Positions 17,021-27,561 are shown, counted from the first letter of the stretch. The stretch: DNA of 64,000 nucleotides from Frondihabitans australicus (GCF_003634555.1 NZ_RBKS01000001.1:3472001-3536000), one strand, 5' to 3'. A program made the numbers and translations. Notes: generated from the letters alone by a model not told the origin.

Positions 17021-17287
17021 CGAGAGCATCCACGCGCGAGGACGAGTCGGTAGGCGCGGCCGGAGCGAGCACGGAGCCGACGGGGCGGCGGTCGATCCGC
17101 CCTACTCATGTCCGCGAGGGGCAGCGGTTCGCATCTGCGAGCACACCTCAGCCCAGCACCGTTCACCGGTGATCGCGTACGAGTCACATCTCACCACCGC
17201 GTGCTGGCCGACCGTCGTCGAGGGAGGGTTCGGGGCCTCATCCTCGCGCTGGCGCCGCCACCGCAGCGCTGTCCCGTGGGCCTGACG

Positions 17288-18070
17288 CTAGGCGACCGCG
17301 TCGAGGGCCTTCCGCGCAGCCATCACGATCGAGTCGTCGGTGATGAAGTAGCTGTCGCCCGCGGCCTCGGTCGCCTGGGAACCCAGCGAGACCCAGGATC
17401 CCCCCGCCCGCTCGGCGGTCCGCTTCGCCGACAGGTGAACTGCGTCGACCCCCAGCCCGCGGAGCGCCGGGACGTCCGAGACGTCGACGCCGCCCCCGGC
17501 CATCACCTCGACGGGCCCGGCGACCTCCACGATGCGGGCGAGGGTGGCGAGACCGTCTCCGGCGCGCGACGCTCCGCCGGACGTGAGGACGCGGGTGATG
17601 CCCAGGCCGTGCAGCTGTGAGGCGGCGACGATCGGATCCTGCGCCTGGTCGATGGCGCGGTGCAGGGTCACGTCGCGACCGCCTGCTGCCTCGACCAGCC
17701 TTTCGAGGGCGATCGGATCGAGGGTGCCGTCGGGGCGGAGGGCGCCGACGACCACGCCGGCGGCACCCGAGGCGACGGCCGCACGGACCTCGCGCTCCAT
17801 GACGTCGACCTCGCTCGGCGAGAACACGAAGTCGCCGGGCCGCGGCCGGATCAGCGCGTGCACCGGCAGCCCGATCTCGACGGTGGCCTCGAGCAGGCCC
17901 TGCGACGGCGTGAGCCCGCCGAGCTCGAGCCCGACGCAGAGCTCGACGCGGTCGGCGCCGCCCTCGAGGGCGGTGAGAGCGCCCGCCGGCGAGCCGACGG
18001 CGATCTCGAGCGCGAGACCGGGAGCGTCTCGCGGGGCCTGCGACGGTGCGGGGCGGAGCGACGGAGCCAT
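17288..18070 (-). CDS. cutC: CutC-family copper homeostasis protein
   Basis: 260 residues, a TIM-barrel of the CutC family: LEIAVGSPAGALTALEGGAD near the N-terminus, then HALIRPRPGDFVFS, VTLHRAIDQAQDP, VLTSGGA and VMAGGGV. CutC has been linked to copper tolerance in bacteria, but the evidence is weak and the true activity is unsettled. ATG 18070 follows TACGAT (18077-18082) by 6 bases, so it is probably leaderless. The spacer 17021-17287 on its 3' side shows no gene or clear structure. It is divergent from sbcD. Confidence 0.88.
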   Translation of the reverse strand: MAPSLRPAPSQAPRDAPGLALEIAVGSPAGALTALEGGADRVELCVGLELGGLTPSQGLLEATVEIGLPVHALIRPRPGDFVFSPSEVDVMEREVRAAVASGAAGVVVGALRPDGTLDPIALERLVEAAGGRDVTLHRAIDQAQDPIVAASQLHGLGITRVLTSGGASRAGDGLATLARIVEVAGPVEVMAGGGVDVSDVPALRGLGVDAVHLSAKRTAERAGGSWVSLGSQATEAAGDSYFITDDSIVMAARKALDAVA

Positions 18071-18209
18071 GCCGCGATCGTACGCGGGGTGGCCCGCAGG
18101 GGTGTCGGGGGGTGTGTGCGCCGGCCCGAGGACTCGGGGTCGAGGCCGGACGTCGGCGTCGGTGGCGACCGCTACGTTGGGGGCGAACCCCGAGACGGAA
18201 GGCGGCCGC

Positions 18210-19400
18210 GTGCGGATCCTGCACACCAGCGACTGGCACCTCGGTCGCACCCTGCACGGGGTCGACCTGCTCGAGCATCAGCGGGCGTTCGTCGACTTCC
18301 TGGTGGAGCTGGTGCGCTCGCGGGCGGTCGACGTGGTCGTCCTCGCCGGCGACGTCTACGACCGCGCGGTGCCGCCGGTCGCCTGCGTCTCCCTGCTCTC
18401 CGACGCCCTCACCCGGCTCAGCGAGCTTGCGACCGTGATCGTCACGCCGGGCAACCACGACTCGGCGACGAGGCTCGGGTTCGCCGCGCCGCTGATGCGC
18501 GAGGGCGTGCACATCCTTCCCTCGGTCGACCGACTCCACGAGCCCGTGGTGGTGGCCGACCCCGACGGGCCCGTGGCGTTCTACGGCCTGCCGTACCTCG
18601 ACCCCGATCTCGTGCGAGGGGCGCTGGGCGGCGAGGCCGTCGCCGATCCTGCGGTCGATGCGGCGCAGGAGCCCGCGCCTCGCCTGGCCCGCTCGCACGA
18701 GGCCGTCGTCGGCGCCGCGCTCGACCGCATTCGTGCCGACCTCGCGTCGAGGCCCGGGGCGAGGTCCGTCGTCTCGGCGCACGCCTTCGTGGTCGGCGCC
18801 GCACGCAGCGAGAGCGAGCGCGACATCCGGGTCGGCGGCGTCGACTCGGTGCCGTCCGAGGTCTTCGAGGGCATCGACTACGTGGCGCTCGGGCACCTCC
18901 ACGGCGCGCAGCGCGTGGGCTCGTCAGGCCGGATCCGCTACTCGGGCTCGCCGCTCGCCTTCTCGTTCGGCGAGAAGGATCACACGAAGTCCGTCGCCGT
19001 CGTCGACCTCGACGCTGACGGGCAGGCGTCGGTCAAGCTCGTACCCGCGCCCGTCCCGCGCCGGCTGGCGGAGCTCACGGGCACGCTCGACGAGCTCGTC
19101 GGCGGAGACCACGACGCGCACGTCGACGACTGGGTGCGGGTCTTCGTGACCGACACCGTGCATCCTGCCGACCTCCACGCCCGGGTTCGCGCGAGGTTCC
19201 CGCACGCGCTCTCGATCCAGCACGTGCCCGAGGGCGGCGGGCCGGCCTCGACGCGGCGCGTGGTGGCGGTCGACAGCGACCCGGTCGAGGTCGCGACCGA
19301 CTTCGTCGAGTTCGCCACTCGCGGTGCGGCGACCGACGAGGAGGTCGCGGTGCTCCGGTCGGCGTACGAGCGGGCCCGCGCCGAGGCGGGGAGCGCCTGA
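18210..19400 (+). CDS. sbcD: Exonuclease subunit SbcD
   Basis: Mre11-like nuclease of the SbcCD complex, which opens DNA hairpins and trims protein-blocked ends. 396 residues from GTG 18210 (GGAAGG upstream). All metallophosphatase motifs are present: SDWHLGRT (about 8), AGDVYDRA (about 46), PGNHDSAT (about 80), SAHAFV (about 190) and ALGHLHGA (about 228). A capping domain follows. The stop overlaps the sbcC start by one base, so the two subunits are made together. Confidence 0.97.
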   Translation: MRILHTSDWHLGRTLHGVDLLEHQRAFVDFLVELVRSRAVDVVVLAGDVYDRAVPPVACVSLLSDALTRLSELATVIVTPGNHDSATRLGFAAPLMREGVHILPSVDRLHEPVVVADPDGPVAFYGLPYLDPDLVRGALGGEAVADPAVDAAQEPAPRLARSHEAVVGAALDRIRADLASRPGARSVVSAHAFVVGAARSESERDIRVGGVDSVPSEVFEGIDYVALGHLHGAQRVGSSGRIRYSGSPLAFSFGEKDHTKSVAVVDLDADGQASVKLVPAPVPRRLAELTGTLDELVGGDHDAHVDDWVRVFVTDTVHPADLHARVRARFPHALSIQHVPEGGGPASTRRVVAVDSDPVEVATDFVEFATRGAATDEEVAVLRSAYERARAEAGSA

Positions 19401-22363
19401 TGCAGCTGCACCGTCTCACCCTCTGCGCGATCGGGCCCTACGCCGGCGAGCACACCATCGAGTTCGCCGAGCTCGGGGCGTCGGGAGTCTTCCTCCTCGA
19501 CGGGCCGACCGGCTCCGGCAAGTCGACGATCATCGACGCCATCGTGTTCGGCCTCTACGGGCAGCTGGCCGGCTCGACCTCGGCCACCAGCAAGGACCGC
19601 CTGCACAGCCACCACGCCTCGGCGGCGACCGAGCCGTTCGTCGAGATCGTCTTCTCGACGGGCTCCGGCATCTACCGCGTGAGACGCGCGCCGGCCTGGC
19701 AGCGGCCGAAGGCGCGCGGAGTCGGCACGACACTGCAGAACGAGAAGGTCGTGCTCGAGCGACTCACCTCGCCCGACGCGGTGACCGGCGAACCGGTGTC
19801 GTCGTCGACGCAGGAGGTCGGGCACGAGATGCCGGGCATCGTCGGGCTGACGCGCGAGCAGTTCACGCAGACGGTCGTGCTGCCGCAGGGCGAGTTCGCC
19901 CAGTTCCTCGGTGCGAGCGGCGAGAACCGCAAGGCGGTGCTGCAGTCGCTCTTCGGCACGCGCATCTACGACGACACCACGGCCGTGCTCGTCGAGCTGC
20001 GCCGTGCCGCGCACAACGAGATCGGCGCAGCGCAGAAAGCCGTCGACGAGGCGCTCGCCGGCCTCCGGACCGCTGCCGACGACGACGAGCTCGCGGCGGA
20101 CGGGGCGGAAGACGTCGTCGCCACGTTCACGGCGGAATCGACCGCGGCCGCCGCCCGACGCGACGCCGCGCGAAAGACCCGCGAGGCGGCGGAGACGCGG
20201 GCCGCCGCCGAGCGAGCGCTGGCGGCGGCGATCGCGCGACGCACCTCGCTGCTGTCGCGGCGGGCGGAGCTCGAGGCCGCGGGGCAGGAGGTCGAGGGCG
20301 TGCGGCTCCGGGTCGAGGAGGCGGGGCGGGCCGCGACGGTTCGTCCGACGCGTGTCGCCCTGGACTCGGCCGAGCGGGCTCTCGCCGTGGCGGAGGGGGC
20401 GGTCGCCGAGGGGGAGGGCGCGGCTCCTGCGCTCGCCGCGCTCGAGCCCGCGGCGCTGGAGGCGCGGCGCGACGACCTGCTGCGCGAGATCGGGTCGCTC
20501 GCCGGTGTGATCGAGGTGGAGGCGGGGCTCGAGGCGCGGTCTTCGGGGCTCGAGACTGCGACGGCGCGACTGGCCGAGGCACGAGCGGAGGCCGACGCCG
20601 ACAGCGAGGCGCTCGGGCGACGCGGTGAGGAGCACGAGGCGCTCGCGGCACGCCTGGCATCGGCCGCGGCGCTTGCGGCGGGCGGGGCGCTCGCGGAACA
20701 GCGGGTCGTCGACGCCGCAGCGGCGCGCGACGCGGCCGTCGAGCTGGTGAACCTCGATGAATCGCTGCGTCAGACGACGGACGAGGTCACGGGTGCCGCC
20801 CGCCTCGCAGCCTCGGCCGTCGAGGCCGAGACAGGGCTGCGACAGCGCAGGATCCTCGGCATGGCCGGCGAGATCGCGACGACGCTGGTCGACGGCGAAG
20901 CGTGTGCCGTGTGCGGCTCGACAGAGCATCCGTCTCCGGCCGTGCTCACCGCCGACCACCCGACCGACGACGACATCGCCGAGGCGGAGTCGGCGCGGCA
21001 GGAGGCCGAGGCTGTGCTCGCGTCGAAGCGAGACAAACTCACCACGCTGACGGCCCACCGCGACGGCCTGGCGGCGCGGGTCGGCCCGCTGACGCCCGAG
21101 GCGGCTCAGGGGGCCCTCGACGCGGCGGTCGTGACCGCGAGGAGCTCCCGCGAGGCCGATGCCGAAGCCGAGTCGTTGCGCGAGCTGGTGGACTCGTTCG
21201 ATGCGACCACCCGCCAACTTCAGGAGGCCCTGCAGGCCCTGCGGGTTCGCCTCGCCGCCGACGGCGAACGTCTCGACGCCGACGAGCGCGCCCTGCACGC
21301 CGATCGGGCGCGCGTCGCGACCGCCCTCGACGGCCGCGCCGAGTCGTGCGGGGCGCTCGCGGCGACACTCGGGGCGGACGAGGGGGCGGTGTCCCGGTTG
21401 ATCGTCGCTCGACAGCGGCGCGATGCGGCAGCCGACGACGTCGCGTCGCGCCGGGCCGAGTTCGACGAGGCACTCCGGGCCGCAGGATTCGAGACCGCTG
21501 AGGCCCTCGACGCCGCCGCCCTGCCTGCCGACGAACTCGAGGCGCTTCGGAGCCGCGTCCAGGACCACGACCGAGAGACGGACCTCGTAGCGTCGCAGCT
21601 CGCCGCCGACGACATCGCGGCGCTCACCGGCGACGAGACGGCCGATGTGCCGGCGGCCGAACTCGCGCTGGCCGACGCTCGGGAGGAGTTCGACGCCCTC
21701 GCGGGGGAGGCGTCGGTCGCCGCCGACCGTGCGAGTCGGGCCGGGCGGGCTCTCGCGATCCTGCGCTCTGCTCTGGCTGCCGCCGCGGAGGCGTCGTCGC
21801 GGGCGCGCGCGGTCGTGCGGATGGCGGACGTCGCGTCGGCGTCGGGGCCGGAGAACGTCACGGGCGTGACCCTCGGGACGTACGTGCTGCTCCGGCGGTT
21901 CGAGGAGGTCCTGGCCGCGGCGAACGTGCGGCTCGGGGTCATGTCGAGCGGGCGGTACCGGCTCGAGTCGTCGGACGTGCGTGAGAAGGGGTCGGGGTCC
22001 CGCCGCACCGGGTTGGCGTTGACGATTCGCGACAATGCCACCGACACGACGCGCGATCCGAAGAGCTTCTCGGGCGGCGAGACCTTCTACGCGTCGCTGA
22101 GCCTCGCGCTCGGCCTCGCCGACGTCGTGCAGGCGGAGGCCGGCGGCATCGACCTCGGCACGCTCTTCGTCGACGAGGGATTCGGCACGCTCGACCCCGA
22201 GACTCTCGACGCCGTGATGAGCGAGCTCGGGCGGCTGTCGGCCGGCGGGCGAACCGTCGGCATCGTCAGCCATGTCGACGAGCTGAAGCAGCGCATCGCC
22301 GACCGCATCGAGGTGCGGCGGCTGCCCGACGGCTCGTCGACGCTGCGCACGACCGTCGGGTGA
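19400..22363 (+). CDS. sbcC: Exonuclease subunit SbcC (SMC-like ATPase)
   Basis: Rad50-like partner of SbcD. 987 residues: N-terminal ATPase half with Walker A GPTGSGKST (about 36-44) and Q-loop LPQGEFAQFL, two long Ala/Glu/Arg-rich coiled-coil arms, and a central zinc hook CAVCGSTEHP (about residue 500). The C-terminal half has the ABC signature SFSGGETF and Walker B LFVDEGFGTLD. It is fused by a one-base overlap to sbcD. The coiled coils are unusually rich in GCG/GAG repeats but the frame is intact. Confidence 0.97.
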   Translation: MQLHRLTLCAIGPYAGEHTIEFAELGASGVFLLDGPTGSGKSTIIDAIVFGLYGQLAGSTSATSKDRLHSHHASAATEPFVEIVFSTGSGIYRVRRAPAWQRPKARGVGTTLQNEKVVLERLTSPDAVTGEPVSSSTQEVGHEMPGIVGLTREQFTQTVVLPQGEFAQFLGASGENRKAVLQSLFGTRIYDDTTAVLVELRRAAHNEIGAAQKAVDEALAGLRTAADDDELAADGAEDVVATFTAESTAAAARRDAARKTREAAETRAAAERALAAAIARRTSLLSRRAELEAAGQEVEGVRLRVEEAGRAATVRPTRVALDSAERALAVAEGAVAEGEGAAPALAALEPAALEARRDDLLREIGSLAGVIEVEAGLEARSSGLETATARLAEARAEADADSEALGRRGEEHEALAARLASAAALAAGGALAEQRVVDAAAARDAAVELVNLDESLRQTTDEVTGAARLAASAVEAETGLRQRRILGMAGEIATTLVDGEACAVCGSTEHPSPAVLTADHPTDDDIAEAESARQEAEAVLASKRDKLTTLTAHRDGLAARVGPLTPEAAQGALDAAVVTARSSREADAEAESLRELVDSFDATTRQLQEALQALRVRLAADGERLDADERALHADRARVATALDGRAESCGALAATLGADEGAVSRLIVARQRRDAAADDVASRRAEFDEALRAAGFETAEALDAAALPADELEALRSRVQDHDRETDLVASQLAADDIAALTGDETADVPAAELALADAREEFDALAGEASVAADRASRAGRALAILRSALAAAAEASSRARAVVRMADVASASGPENVTGVTLGTYVLLRRFEEVLAAANVRLGVMSSGRYRLESSDVREKGSGSRRTGLALTIRDNATDTTRDPKSFSGGETFYASLSLALGLADVVQAEAGGIDLGTLFVDEGFGTLDPETLDAVMSELGRLSAGGRTVGIVSHVDELKQRIADRIEVRRLPDGSSTLRTTVG

Positions 22364-22407
22364 GGTTGGCCGGAACGCGGCCGCTGGGGTCACGGCAGGA
22401 TGGAGCG

Positions 22408-22833
22408 ATGCTCATCCGGCCCTTCCAGCACACCGACGACGAGACCGAGCAGGTCGTGGCCCTGTGGGAGGCGTGCGGCCTCACCCGCCCGTGGAACGAC
22501 CCCCGCAAGGACATCGCGCGGAAGATGACCGTGCAGCCGGAGCTGTTCCTGGTCGGCGAGCAGGACTCTCGCGTCGTGGCCACCGCCATGGCCGGTTACG
22601 ACGGTCACCGCGGCTGGGTCTACTACGTCGCCGTCGATCCGCGCCTGCAGGGAGGCGGCCACGGAGCCCGGCTCATGGCCGAGGTCGAGCGGCTGCTCGT
22701 CGAGCTCGGCTGCCCGAAGATGATCGTGCAGGTTCGGCCGACGAACGAGCGCGCCGTCGGCTTCTACGAGCGCATCGGCTTCGAGCCCAACGAGGCGCTC
22801 GAGTTCGCGAAGCGCTTGATCCCCGACGACTGA
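22408..22833 (+). CDS. ypeA: YpeA-like GNAT acetyltransferase
   Basis: 141-residue acetyl-CoA-dependent N-acetyltransferase. It matches E. coli YpeA along its length: IRPFQHTDDETEQVVALWE, LTRPWNDPRKDIARKM, YDGHRGWVYYVAVDP and the CoA-binding QGGGHGARL, then GFYERIGF. The substrate is unknown. ATG 22408 lies 6 bases after CAGGAT (22396-22401) and also has a purine-rich GGATGGAG. It follows sbcC by 44 bases. Confidence 0.88.
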   Translation: MLIRPFQHTDDETEQVVALWEACGLTRPWNDPRKDIARKMTVQPELFLVGEQDSRVVATAMAGYDGHRGWVYYVAVDPRLQGGGHGARLMAEVERLLVELGCPKMIVQVRPTNERAVGFYERIGFEPNEALEFAKRLIPDD

Positions 22834-22906
22834 AGCGCGGCGCGGCGCGACGGCGGGCGGAGCGGCGGGCGGCGGGCCGCACAGCGGCGGCGGGTACCCT
22901 CACGGG

Positions 22907-23854
22907 GTGACGATCGAGTATCACCGGCTCCTGCGCGCCCTGCCCCGCTACCGCTGGTGGAAGCCGATTCTCGCGGTGCTGATCGGGTACTCGATGTACT
23001 TCGCCGCATCGCTCGTGTGGCAGGAGGGCGTGCTCACGGTCGTGCAGGCAGTCGGTGGCGCCTCGGCACGCGCCCAGCTGGTCAAGGCCGTGACGCAGGA
23101 TCAGCAGAACGCCTCTCAGCCCCTCGTGCTGCTGTTCACCCTCGGCTCCCTCGCCACCATGCTGCCGTCGGTCATCCTGGCGGTGCGTCTGGTCGGCCTG
23201 GGGACGGCCGGGCAGCTCACGAGCGTCGTCGGGCGACTGCGCTGGCGCTGGATGGCGTCGTGCGTCGTGCCCGCCCTCGTCTACATGGGCCTCACGCTGG
23301 GGCTCGGCTACGTCGTCCCGGTCTCGTGGCAGGGAGGGGCTTCGGCGAACGGAGCCCTCGTGCCCGTGTCGAGCGTGGTCGTCTCGCTCGTGATCATCGT
23401 CCTGCTCGTGCCGCTGCAGGCGGCCGGCGAGGAGTTCGCGTTTCGCGGTCTCGGGCTGCAGGCCTTCGGATCCTGGTTCCGCTGGCCGGTCGTGGGCATC
23501 GTCGTGCCGACCGTCGGGTTCGCGTTCGCTCACTCCTACAACATCTGGGGCAGGATCGACGTCGCCGCTCTCGGAGTCTCGTTCGCCTACCTCACGTGGC
23601 GCACCGGAGGCCTCGAAGCCGGCATCGTCGCGCACGTCGTCAACAACGTGGTGGTGTTCGGTCTCGCGGCGCCGTTCGCCACGTCGCAGCAGTCCGACGG
23701 GAGTGTCGGCGGCGCCCTCATCTCGATCGTCGCGTCGGCGGCGTACGTGGGGATGATCGAGTTCCAGCTGCGGCGTCGTCACCCCGCGCGCACGGCCCCT
23801 GGGTTGTCCACAGGCACGGCCTCCGCGCCTCCGGTCGTCGGTGGCGCCTCGTAG
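22907..23854 (+). CDS. CPBP-family intramembrane glutamic protease
   Basis: 315 residues with about eight membrane helices. The CPBP (CAAX protease/bacteriocin-processing) motifs are all present: GEEFAFRGLGLQAF (about 173-186, catalytic Glu pair), FAFAHS (about 205) and AHVVNNVVVF (about 244). Family members cleave membrane peptides; the substrate here is unknown. GTG 22907 is 6 bases after TACCCT (22895-22900): leaderless. The C-terminal tail is Pro/Ala-rich. Confidence 0.88.
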   Translation: MTIEYHRLLRALPRYRWWKPILAVLIGYSMYFAASLVWQEGVLTVVQAVGGASARAQLVKAVTQDQQNASQPLVLLFTLGSLATMLPSVILAVRLVGLGTAGQLTSVVGRLRWRWMASCVVPALVYMGLTLGLGYVVPVSWQGGASANGALVPVSSVVVSLVIIVLLVPLQAAGEEFAFRGLGLQAFGSWFRWPVVGIVVPTVGFAFAHSYNIWGRIDVAALGVSFAYLTWRTGGLEAGIVAHVVNNVVVFGLAAPFATSQQSDGSVGGALISIVASAAYVGMIEFQLRRRHPARTAPGLSTGTASAPPVVGGAS

Positions 23855-23863
23855 GATCGTCGC

Positions 23864-25936
23864 GTGACCACCGCTCTCGACCTCGACCAGCGCCCTCCGG
23901 GCCGCGCGCCGCTCGACGTGCTCCACGACGTCTTCGGCTACGAGTCGTTCCGCGGCAGCCAGGCGGCGATCATCGACCAGCTCGTCTCGGGCGGCGACGC
24001 CCTCGTCCTCATGCCCACCGGCGGCGGCAAGTCGCTCTGCTACCAGGTGCCCGCGCTCGTCCGCGACGGCGTCGGCATCGTCGTCTCGCCGCTCATCGCC
24101 CTCATGCAAGACCAGGTCGACGCGCTCGAGGCCGTCGGCGTGCGCGCGGCCTTCCTCAACTCGACCCAAGACGCGATGGCGCGGCGCGAGGTCGAGCAGG
24201 CCTTCCGCGAGGGCGACATCGACCTGCTCTACCTCGCGCCCGAGCGGCTCCGGCTCGAGTCGACCAAGCAGCTGCTCGACTCCGGGCGCATCGCCCTCTT
24301 CGCGATCGACGAGGCGCACTGCGTCGCCCAGTGGGGCCACGACTTCCGGCCCGACTACCTCGAGCTCTCGGTGCTGCACGAGCGCTGGCCACAGGTGCCG
24401 CGCATCGCGCTCACGGCGACCGCGACCGAGGCGACGCACCGCGAGATCTCGGCGCGCCTCGGCCTCGACGACGCCGCGCACTTCGTCGCCGACTTCGACC
24501 GGCCCAACATCCAGTACCGCATCGAGGCGAAAGACTCGCCGCTGCAGCAGCTCCTGCGGCTGATCCAGACCGAGCACCCGGGCGACGCCGGCATCGTCTA
24601 CTGCCTGTCGCGCAACTCGGTCGAGAAGACCGCGCAGTCGCTGGTCGATCGCGGCATCGACGCCCTGCCCTACCACGCGGGTCTCGACGCGGCGACGCGA
24701 CAGCGCAACCAGTCGAGGTTCCTCCGCGAAGACGGCATCGTCATGGTCGCGACGGTCGCGTTCGGCATGGGCATCGACAAGCCCGACGTGCGCTTCGTCG
24801 CCCACCTCGACCTGCCGAAGTCGGTCGAGGGCTACTACCAAGAGACGGGTCGAGCCGGCCGCGACGGCCTCCCGTCGACCGCCTGGCTCGCCTACGGCCT
24901 GCAAGACGTCATGCAGCAGCGGCGGATGATCGACCAGTCCGAGGGCGACGCCCAGCACCGCCGCGCTCTCTCCGCCCACCTCGACGCGATGCTCGCCCTC
25001 TGCGAGACCGTCGAGTGCCGCCGGGTGCAGCTGCTCGCGTACTTCGGTCAGCAGTCGACCGCCTGCGGCAACTGCGACACCTGCCTGAACCCGCCATCGT
25101 CGATCGACGGCACCATCCCCGCACAGAAGCTCCTGTCGACCATCGTGCGGCTGAAGCGCGAGCGCAATCAGCAGTTCGGCGCCGGCCACCTCATCGACAT
25201 CCTGCTCGGCAAGCGCACCGACCGCGTCGCGTCGAACGGCCACGACGCCCTGACCACGTTCGGCATCGGCGGCGACCTCAGCGACGTCGAGTGGCGCGGC
25301 GTCGTGCGGCAGCTGCTCGCGCAGGGCCTCCTCGCCGTGTCGCCCGACGGCTTCGGCACGCTCCTGCTCACCGAGGCCTCGAGCGAGGTGCTCTCGGGTG
25401 CTCGCCCTGTGCGGCTCCGCAAAGAGCCCGAGCGCGTGCGGGCTTCCCGATCGGGGCGGTCCGGTCGCGGTTCCGGGCGGGCCCAGGCCGCAGGAGCAGC
25501 GGCAGCCGCCGCCGACCTCCCCACCGACGCGCAGCCGCTGTTCGAGGCGCTCCGCTCCTGGCGCGCTGCCACGGCGAGGGCGGCCGGAGTACCGGCCTAC
25601 GTCGTCTTCGGCGACGTCACCCTCAAGGGCATCGCCGCCACACGCCCGTCGACCCTCATGCAGCTCTCGGCGATCTCCGGCGTCGGGCAGAAGAAGCTCG
25701 ACACGTACGGCGCCGAGGTGCTCGAGGTCGTTGCCCGCGAGGGCGGCGGTACCGATGGCTCGACCCGCGCCGCCGCCGAAGGGCCAGTCGCCACCGGCGG
25801 CCCCGTCACCTCGTTCGACGAGCCTCCCCGAGACATGGCGCCGCTCGACACTGTGCCGTTCGATGACGGGGGCCCGTTCGACGAGCCTCCGTACGACCCG
25901 TACGACGAGTCCGTGCCGCCGGAGGAGTGGCGGTGA
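23864..25936 (+). CDS. recQ: ATP-dependent DNA helicase RecQ
   Basis: 690 residues. It has helicase core [12 protein letters not shown] (Walker A, about 47), [29 protein letters not shown] and [10 protein letters not shown]; the RQC zinc region with [12 protein letters not shown] and DTC; an Arg-rich linker; then an HRDC domain (about 545-620). An acidic Pro/Asp-rich tail follows. It processes stalled forks and recombination structures. GTG 23864 sits 6 bases after TAGGAT (23852-23857), so it is leaderless. Its 3' end overlaps the next GNAT gene (GTGA). Confidence 0.97.
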   Translation: MTTALDLDQRPPGRAPLDVLHDVFGYESFRGSQAAIIDQLVSGGDALVLMPTGGGKSLCYQVPALVRDGVGIVVSPLIALMQDQVDALEAVGVRAAFLNSTQDAMARREVEQAFREGDIDLLYLAPERLRLESTKQLLDSGRIALFAIDEAHCVAQWGHDFRPDYLELSVLHERWPQVPRIALTATATEATHREISARLGLDDAAHFVADFDRPNIQYRIEAKDSPLQQLLRLIQTEHPGDAGIVYCLSRNSVEKTAQSLVDRGIDALPYHAGLDAATRQRNQSRFLREDGIVMVATVAFGMGIDKPDVRFVAHLDLPKSVEGYYQETGRAGRDGLPSTAWLAYGLQDVMQQRRMIDQSEGDAQHRRALSAHLDAMLALCETVECRRVQLLAYFGQQSTACGNCDTCLNPPSSIDGTIPAQKLLSTIVRLKRERNQQFGAGHLIDILLGKRTDRVASNGHDALTTFGIGGDLSDVEWRGVVRQLLAQGLLAVSPDGFGTLLLTEASSEVLSGARPVRLRKEPERVRASRSGRSGRGSGRAQAAGAAAAAADLPTDAQPLFEALRSWRAATARAAGVPAYVVFGDVTLKGIAATRPSTLMQLSAISGVGQKKLDTYGAEVLEVVAREGGGTDGSTRAAAEGPVATGGPVTSFDEPPRDMAPLDTVPFDDGGPFDEPPYDPYDESVPPEEWR

Positions 25937-26493
25937 GCGTCTCGCGGGCCGAGGAGGCTTTCAGCGCCGAGGGGGCATCGGCCACGGGCGGGTCTGCGGC
26001 TGCTCCTGCGCCCGAATCGGTCTGGACGACGGCCGACAGCCCCCTCGCACGGCCCCTGATCGACGACCTCGCCCGCGACTACGACGCCCGGTACGAGCCG
26101 AACGACGGCATCCCCTCGTCGGCCGAGCTCTCGCGCTACCCCGCGGAGCTGTTCGACGAGGCGCACGGCGGGGCGTTCCTGATTCTCCGGCAGGGCGGGG
26201 AGGCCGTCGCCGGCGGCGCGTTCATGCGCGAGTCGCCCGACGACGGCGAGATCGCCGAGATGAAGCGCGTGTGGACCCACCCCGACCACCGTCGGCGCGG
26301 ACTGGCGCGAAGGGTCATGGCCGAGATCGAAGACGAGGCGCGGCGCCGCGGGTACACCACGGCGCACCTCACCACGGGCGCCCGGCAGCCCGAGGCCCTC
26401 GGGCTCTACCTCGCGCTCGGGTACGAGCCGCTTTTCGACGTCGACGGCGACCTCGAGGCGATCAGCTACCTCCGCTTCACGAAGCCGCTGTAG
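25933..26493 (+). CDS. GNAT-family acetyltransferase
   Basis: 186 residues. After an Ala/Ser-rich start of about 35 residues comes a GNAT fold with [20 protein letters not shown] (acetyl-CoA loop), [14 protein letters not shown] and [17 protein letters not shown] 25933 is preferred over GTG 25927 because it overlaps the recQ stop as GTGA and has GGAGGAG just upstream. It is translationally coupled to recQ, though no functional link is known. Substrate unknown. Confidence 0.82.
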   Translation: MSVSRAEEAFSAEGASATGGSAAAPAPESVWTTADSPLARPLIDDLARDYDARYEPNDGIPSSAELSRYPAELFDEAHGGAFLILRQGGEAVAGGAFMRESPDDGEIAEMKRVWTHPDHRRRGLARRVMAEIEDEARRRGYTTAHLTTGARQPEALGLYLALGYEPLFDVDGDLEAISYLRFTKPL

Positions 26494-26569
26494 GCGGTCG
26501 GCCCGCCAACCGCGAAACCCCACGACTTTCGAATCGCATGCGACACGAGAACCCAGAAGGAGACGACAG

Positions 26570-27424
26570 ATGAAGGTGGCAGTCCTCGGACTCGGGATCA
26601 TGGGCAACGGCGTGGCCCGCACGCTGCTCCGCGACGGCTTCGACGTCGCGGTCTGGAACCGCACGGCCGAGAAGGCCGCTCCGCTCGCCGACGCGGGCGC
26701 AACGGTCGCGGCGACGGCGGCCGACGCCGTCGAGGGCGCCGACGTGATCCTGTCGATCGTGTTCGACGCCGACTCCGTGCTTGCCGTCCTCGACGAGGCT
26801 GGGCCGACCGTGCCCGCGAACGCCGTCTGGGCGCAGTGCTCCACCATCGGCCTCGACGGCACGAAGGCGGTCGACGCGAAGGCGCAGGAACTGGGTGTCA
26901 CCCTCGTTGAGGCCATGATGCTGGGCACGAAGACCCCGGCCGAGACCGGGAAGCTCGTCATGCTCGCCGCCGGCGACGCGAAGGCGATCGAGATCGTGCA
27001 GCCCGTGCTCGACTCGATGGGCCAGAAGACCGTCGTCGCGGGCCCCTCGATCGGCGACGCCTCGGCGCTCAAGCTCGCCGCCAATGCGTGGATCGCCACG
27101 ATCACCGCCGGCACCGCGCAGTCACTCGCGCTCGCCGGCGCGCTCGGGCTCGACGCGAACCTCTTCCTCGACGCGATCTCGGGCGGCGCGTCCGACAGCC
27201 CGTACGCCCACGTGAAGGGCGCGTCGATGCTCTCCGGCGACTGGCCCGCCTCGTTCGCGCTGGACGGGCTGCGGAAGGACATCGGGCTCGCGGGCGACGC
27301 GGCTCGAGGCTCCGGAGTCGACACGACGTTCCTCGACGCCATCGACGCGGTCTACGCGCGGGCGTCGGCCAAGGGCCACGGCGGCGACGACATCGCGAGC
27401 GTCTACGCGGGGTTCCGCGACTAG
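26570..27424 (+). CDS. NAD(P)-dependent beta-hydroxyacid dehydrogenase
   Basis: 284-residue oxidoreductase of the 3-hydroxyisobutyrate / 6-phosphogluconate dehydrogenase family. It has the N-terminal Rossmann motif LGLGIMGNGVA (about 6-16), substrate-loop sequence VEAMMLGTKTPAETGKL (about 120), catalytic Lys in SALKLAANAWI (about 165) and a helical C-terminal domain. Good ribosome site GAAGGAGA. Substrate could be a small hydroxyacid or an imine. It stands alone before aldO. Confidence 0.85.
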   Translation: MKVAVLGLGIMGNGVARTLLRDGFDVAVWNRTAEKAAPLADAGATVAATAADAVEGADVILSIVFDADSVLAVLDEAGPTVPANAVWAQCSTIGLDGTKAVDAKAQELGVTLVEAMMLGTKTPAETGKLVMLAAGDAKAIEIVQPVLDSMGQKTVVAGPSIGDASALKLAANAWIATITAGTAQSLALAGALGLDANLFLDAISGGASDSPYAHVKGASMLSGDWPASFALDGLRKDIGLAGDAARGSGVDTTFLDAIDAVYARASAKGHGGDDIASVYAGFRD

Positions 27425-27500
27425 AGACCCGACCGCCGGCGAGCCGCCCGCGCCGCCGCTTGCCGCCCACACACGCGCCGCCCGCGCGAAGCCCGCGCAT

Positions 27501-27519
27501 TTGTTGTTAATCACAACAA
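27501..27519. promoter_or_regulatory. Inverted repeat upstream of the alditol oxidase gene
   Basis: TTGTTGT-TAATC-ACAACAA, perfect 7-base arms, 43 bases before the oxidase start, in a short A/T-rich island. The shape suits a GntR- or LacI-like operator. No regulator gene is adjacent. Confidence 0.45.
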
Positions 27520-27561
27520 TTGGTCTTCCGCAGGGGCCGGGCGTCATGGCAGAGTGCTCCC

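Noticed and set aside
17021-17287. A hidden gene in the 267-base spacer between the DIP1984 and cutC genes
   Set aside because: Frames here are short, Arg/Ser-rich and lack start signals; no stem-loop of note was seen.
18980-22393. Long minus-strand frame opposite sbcD and sbcC
   Set aside because: Composition is antisense noise. The plus-strand frames carry the complete SbcD nuclease motifs and SbcC Walker, zinc-hook and signature motifs.
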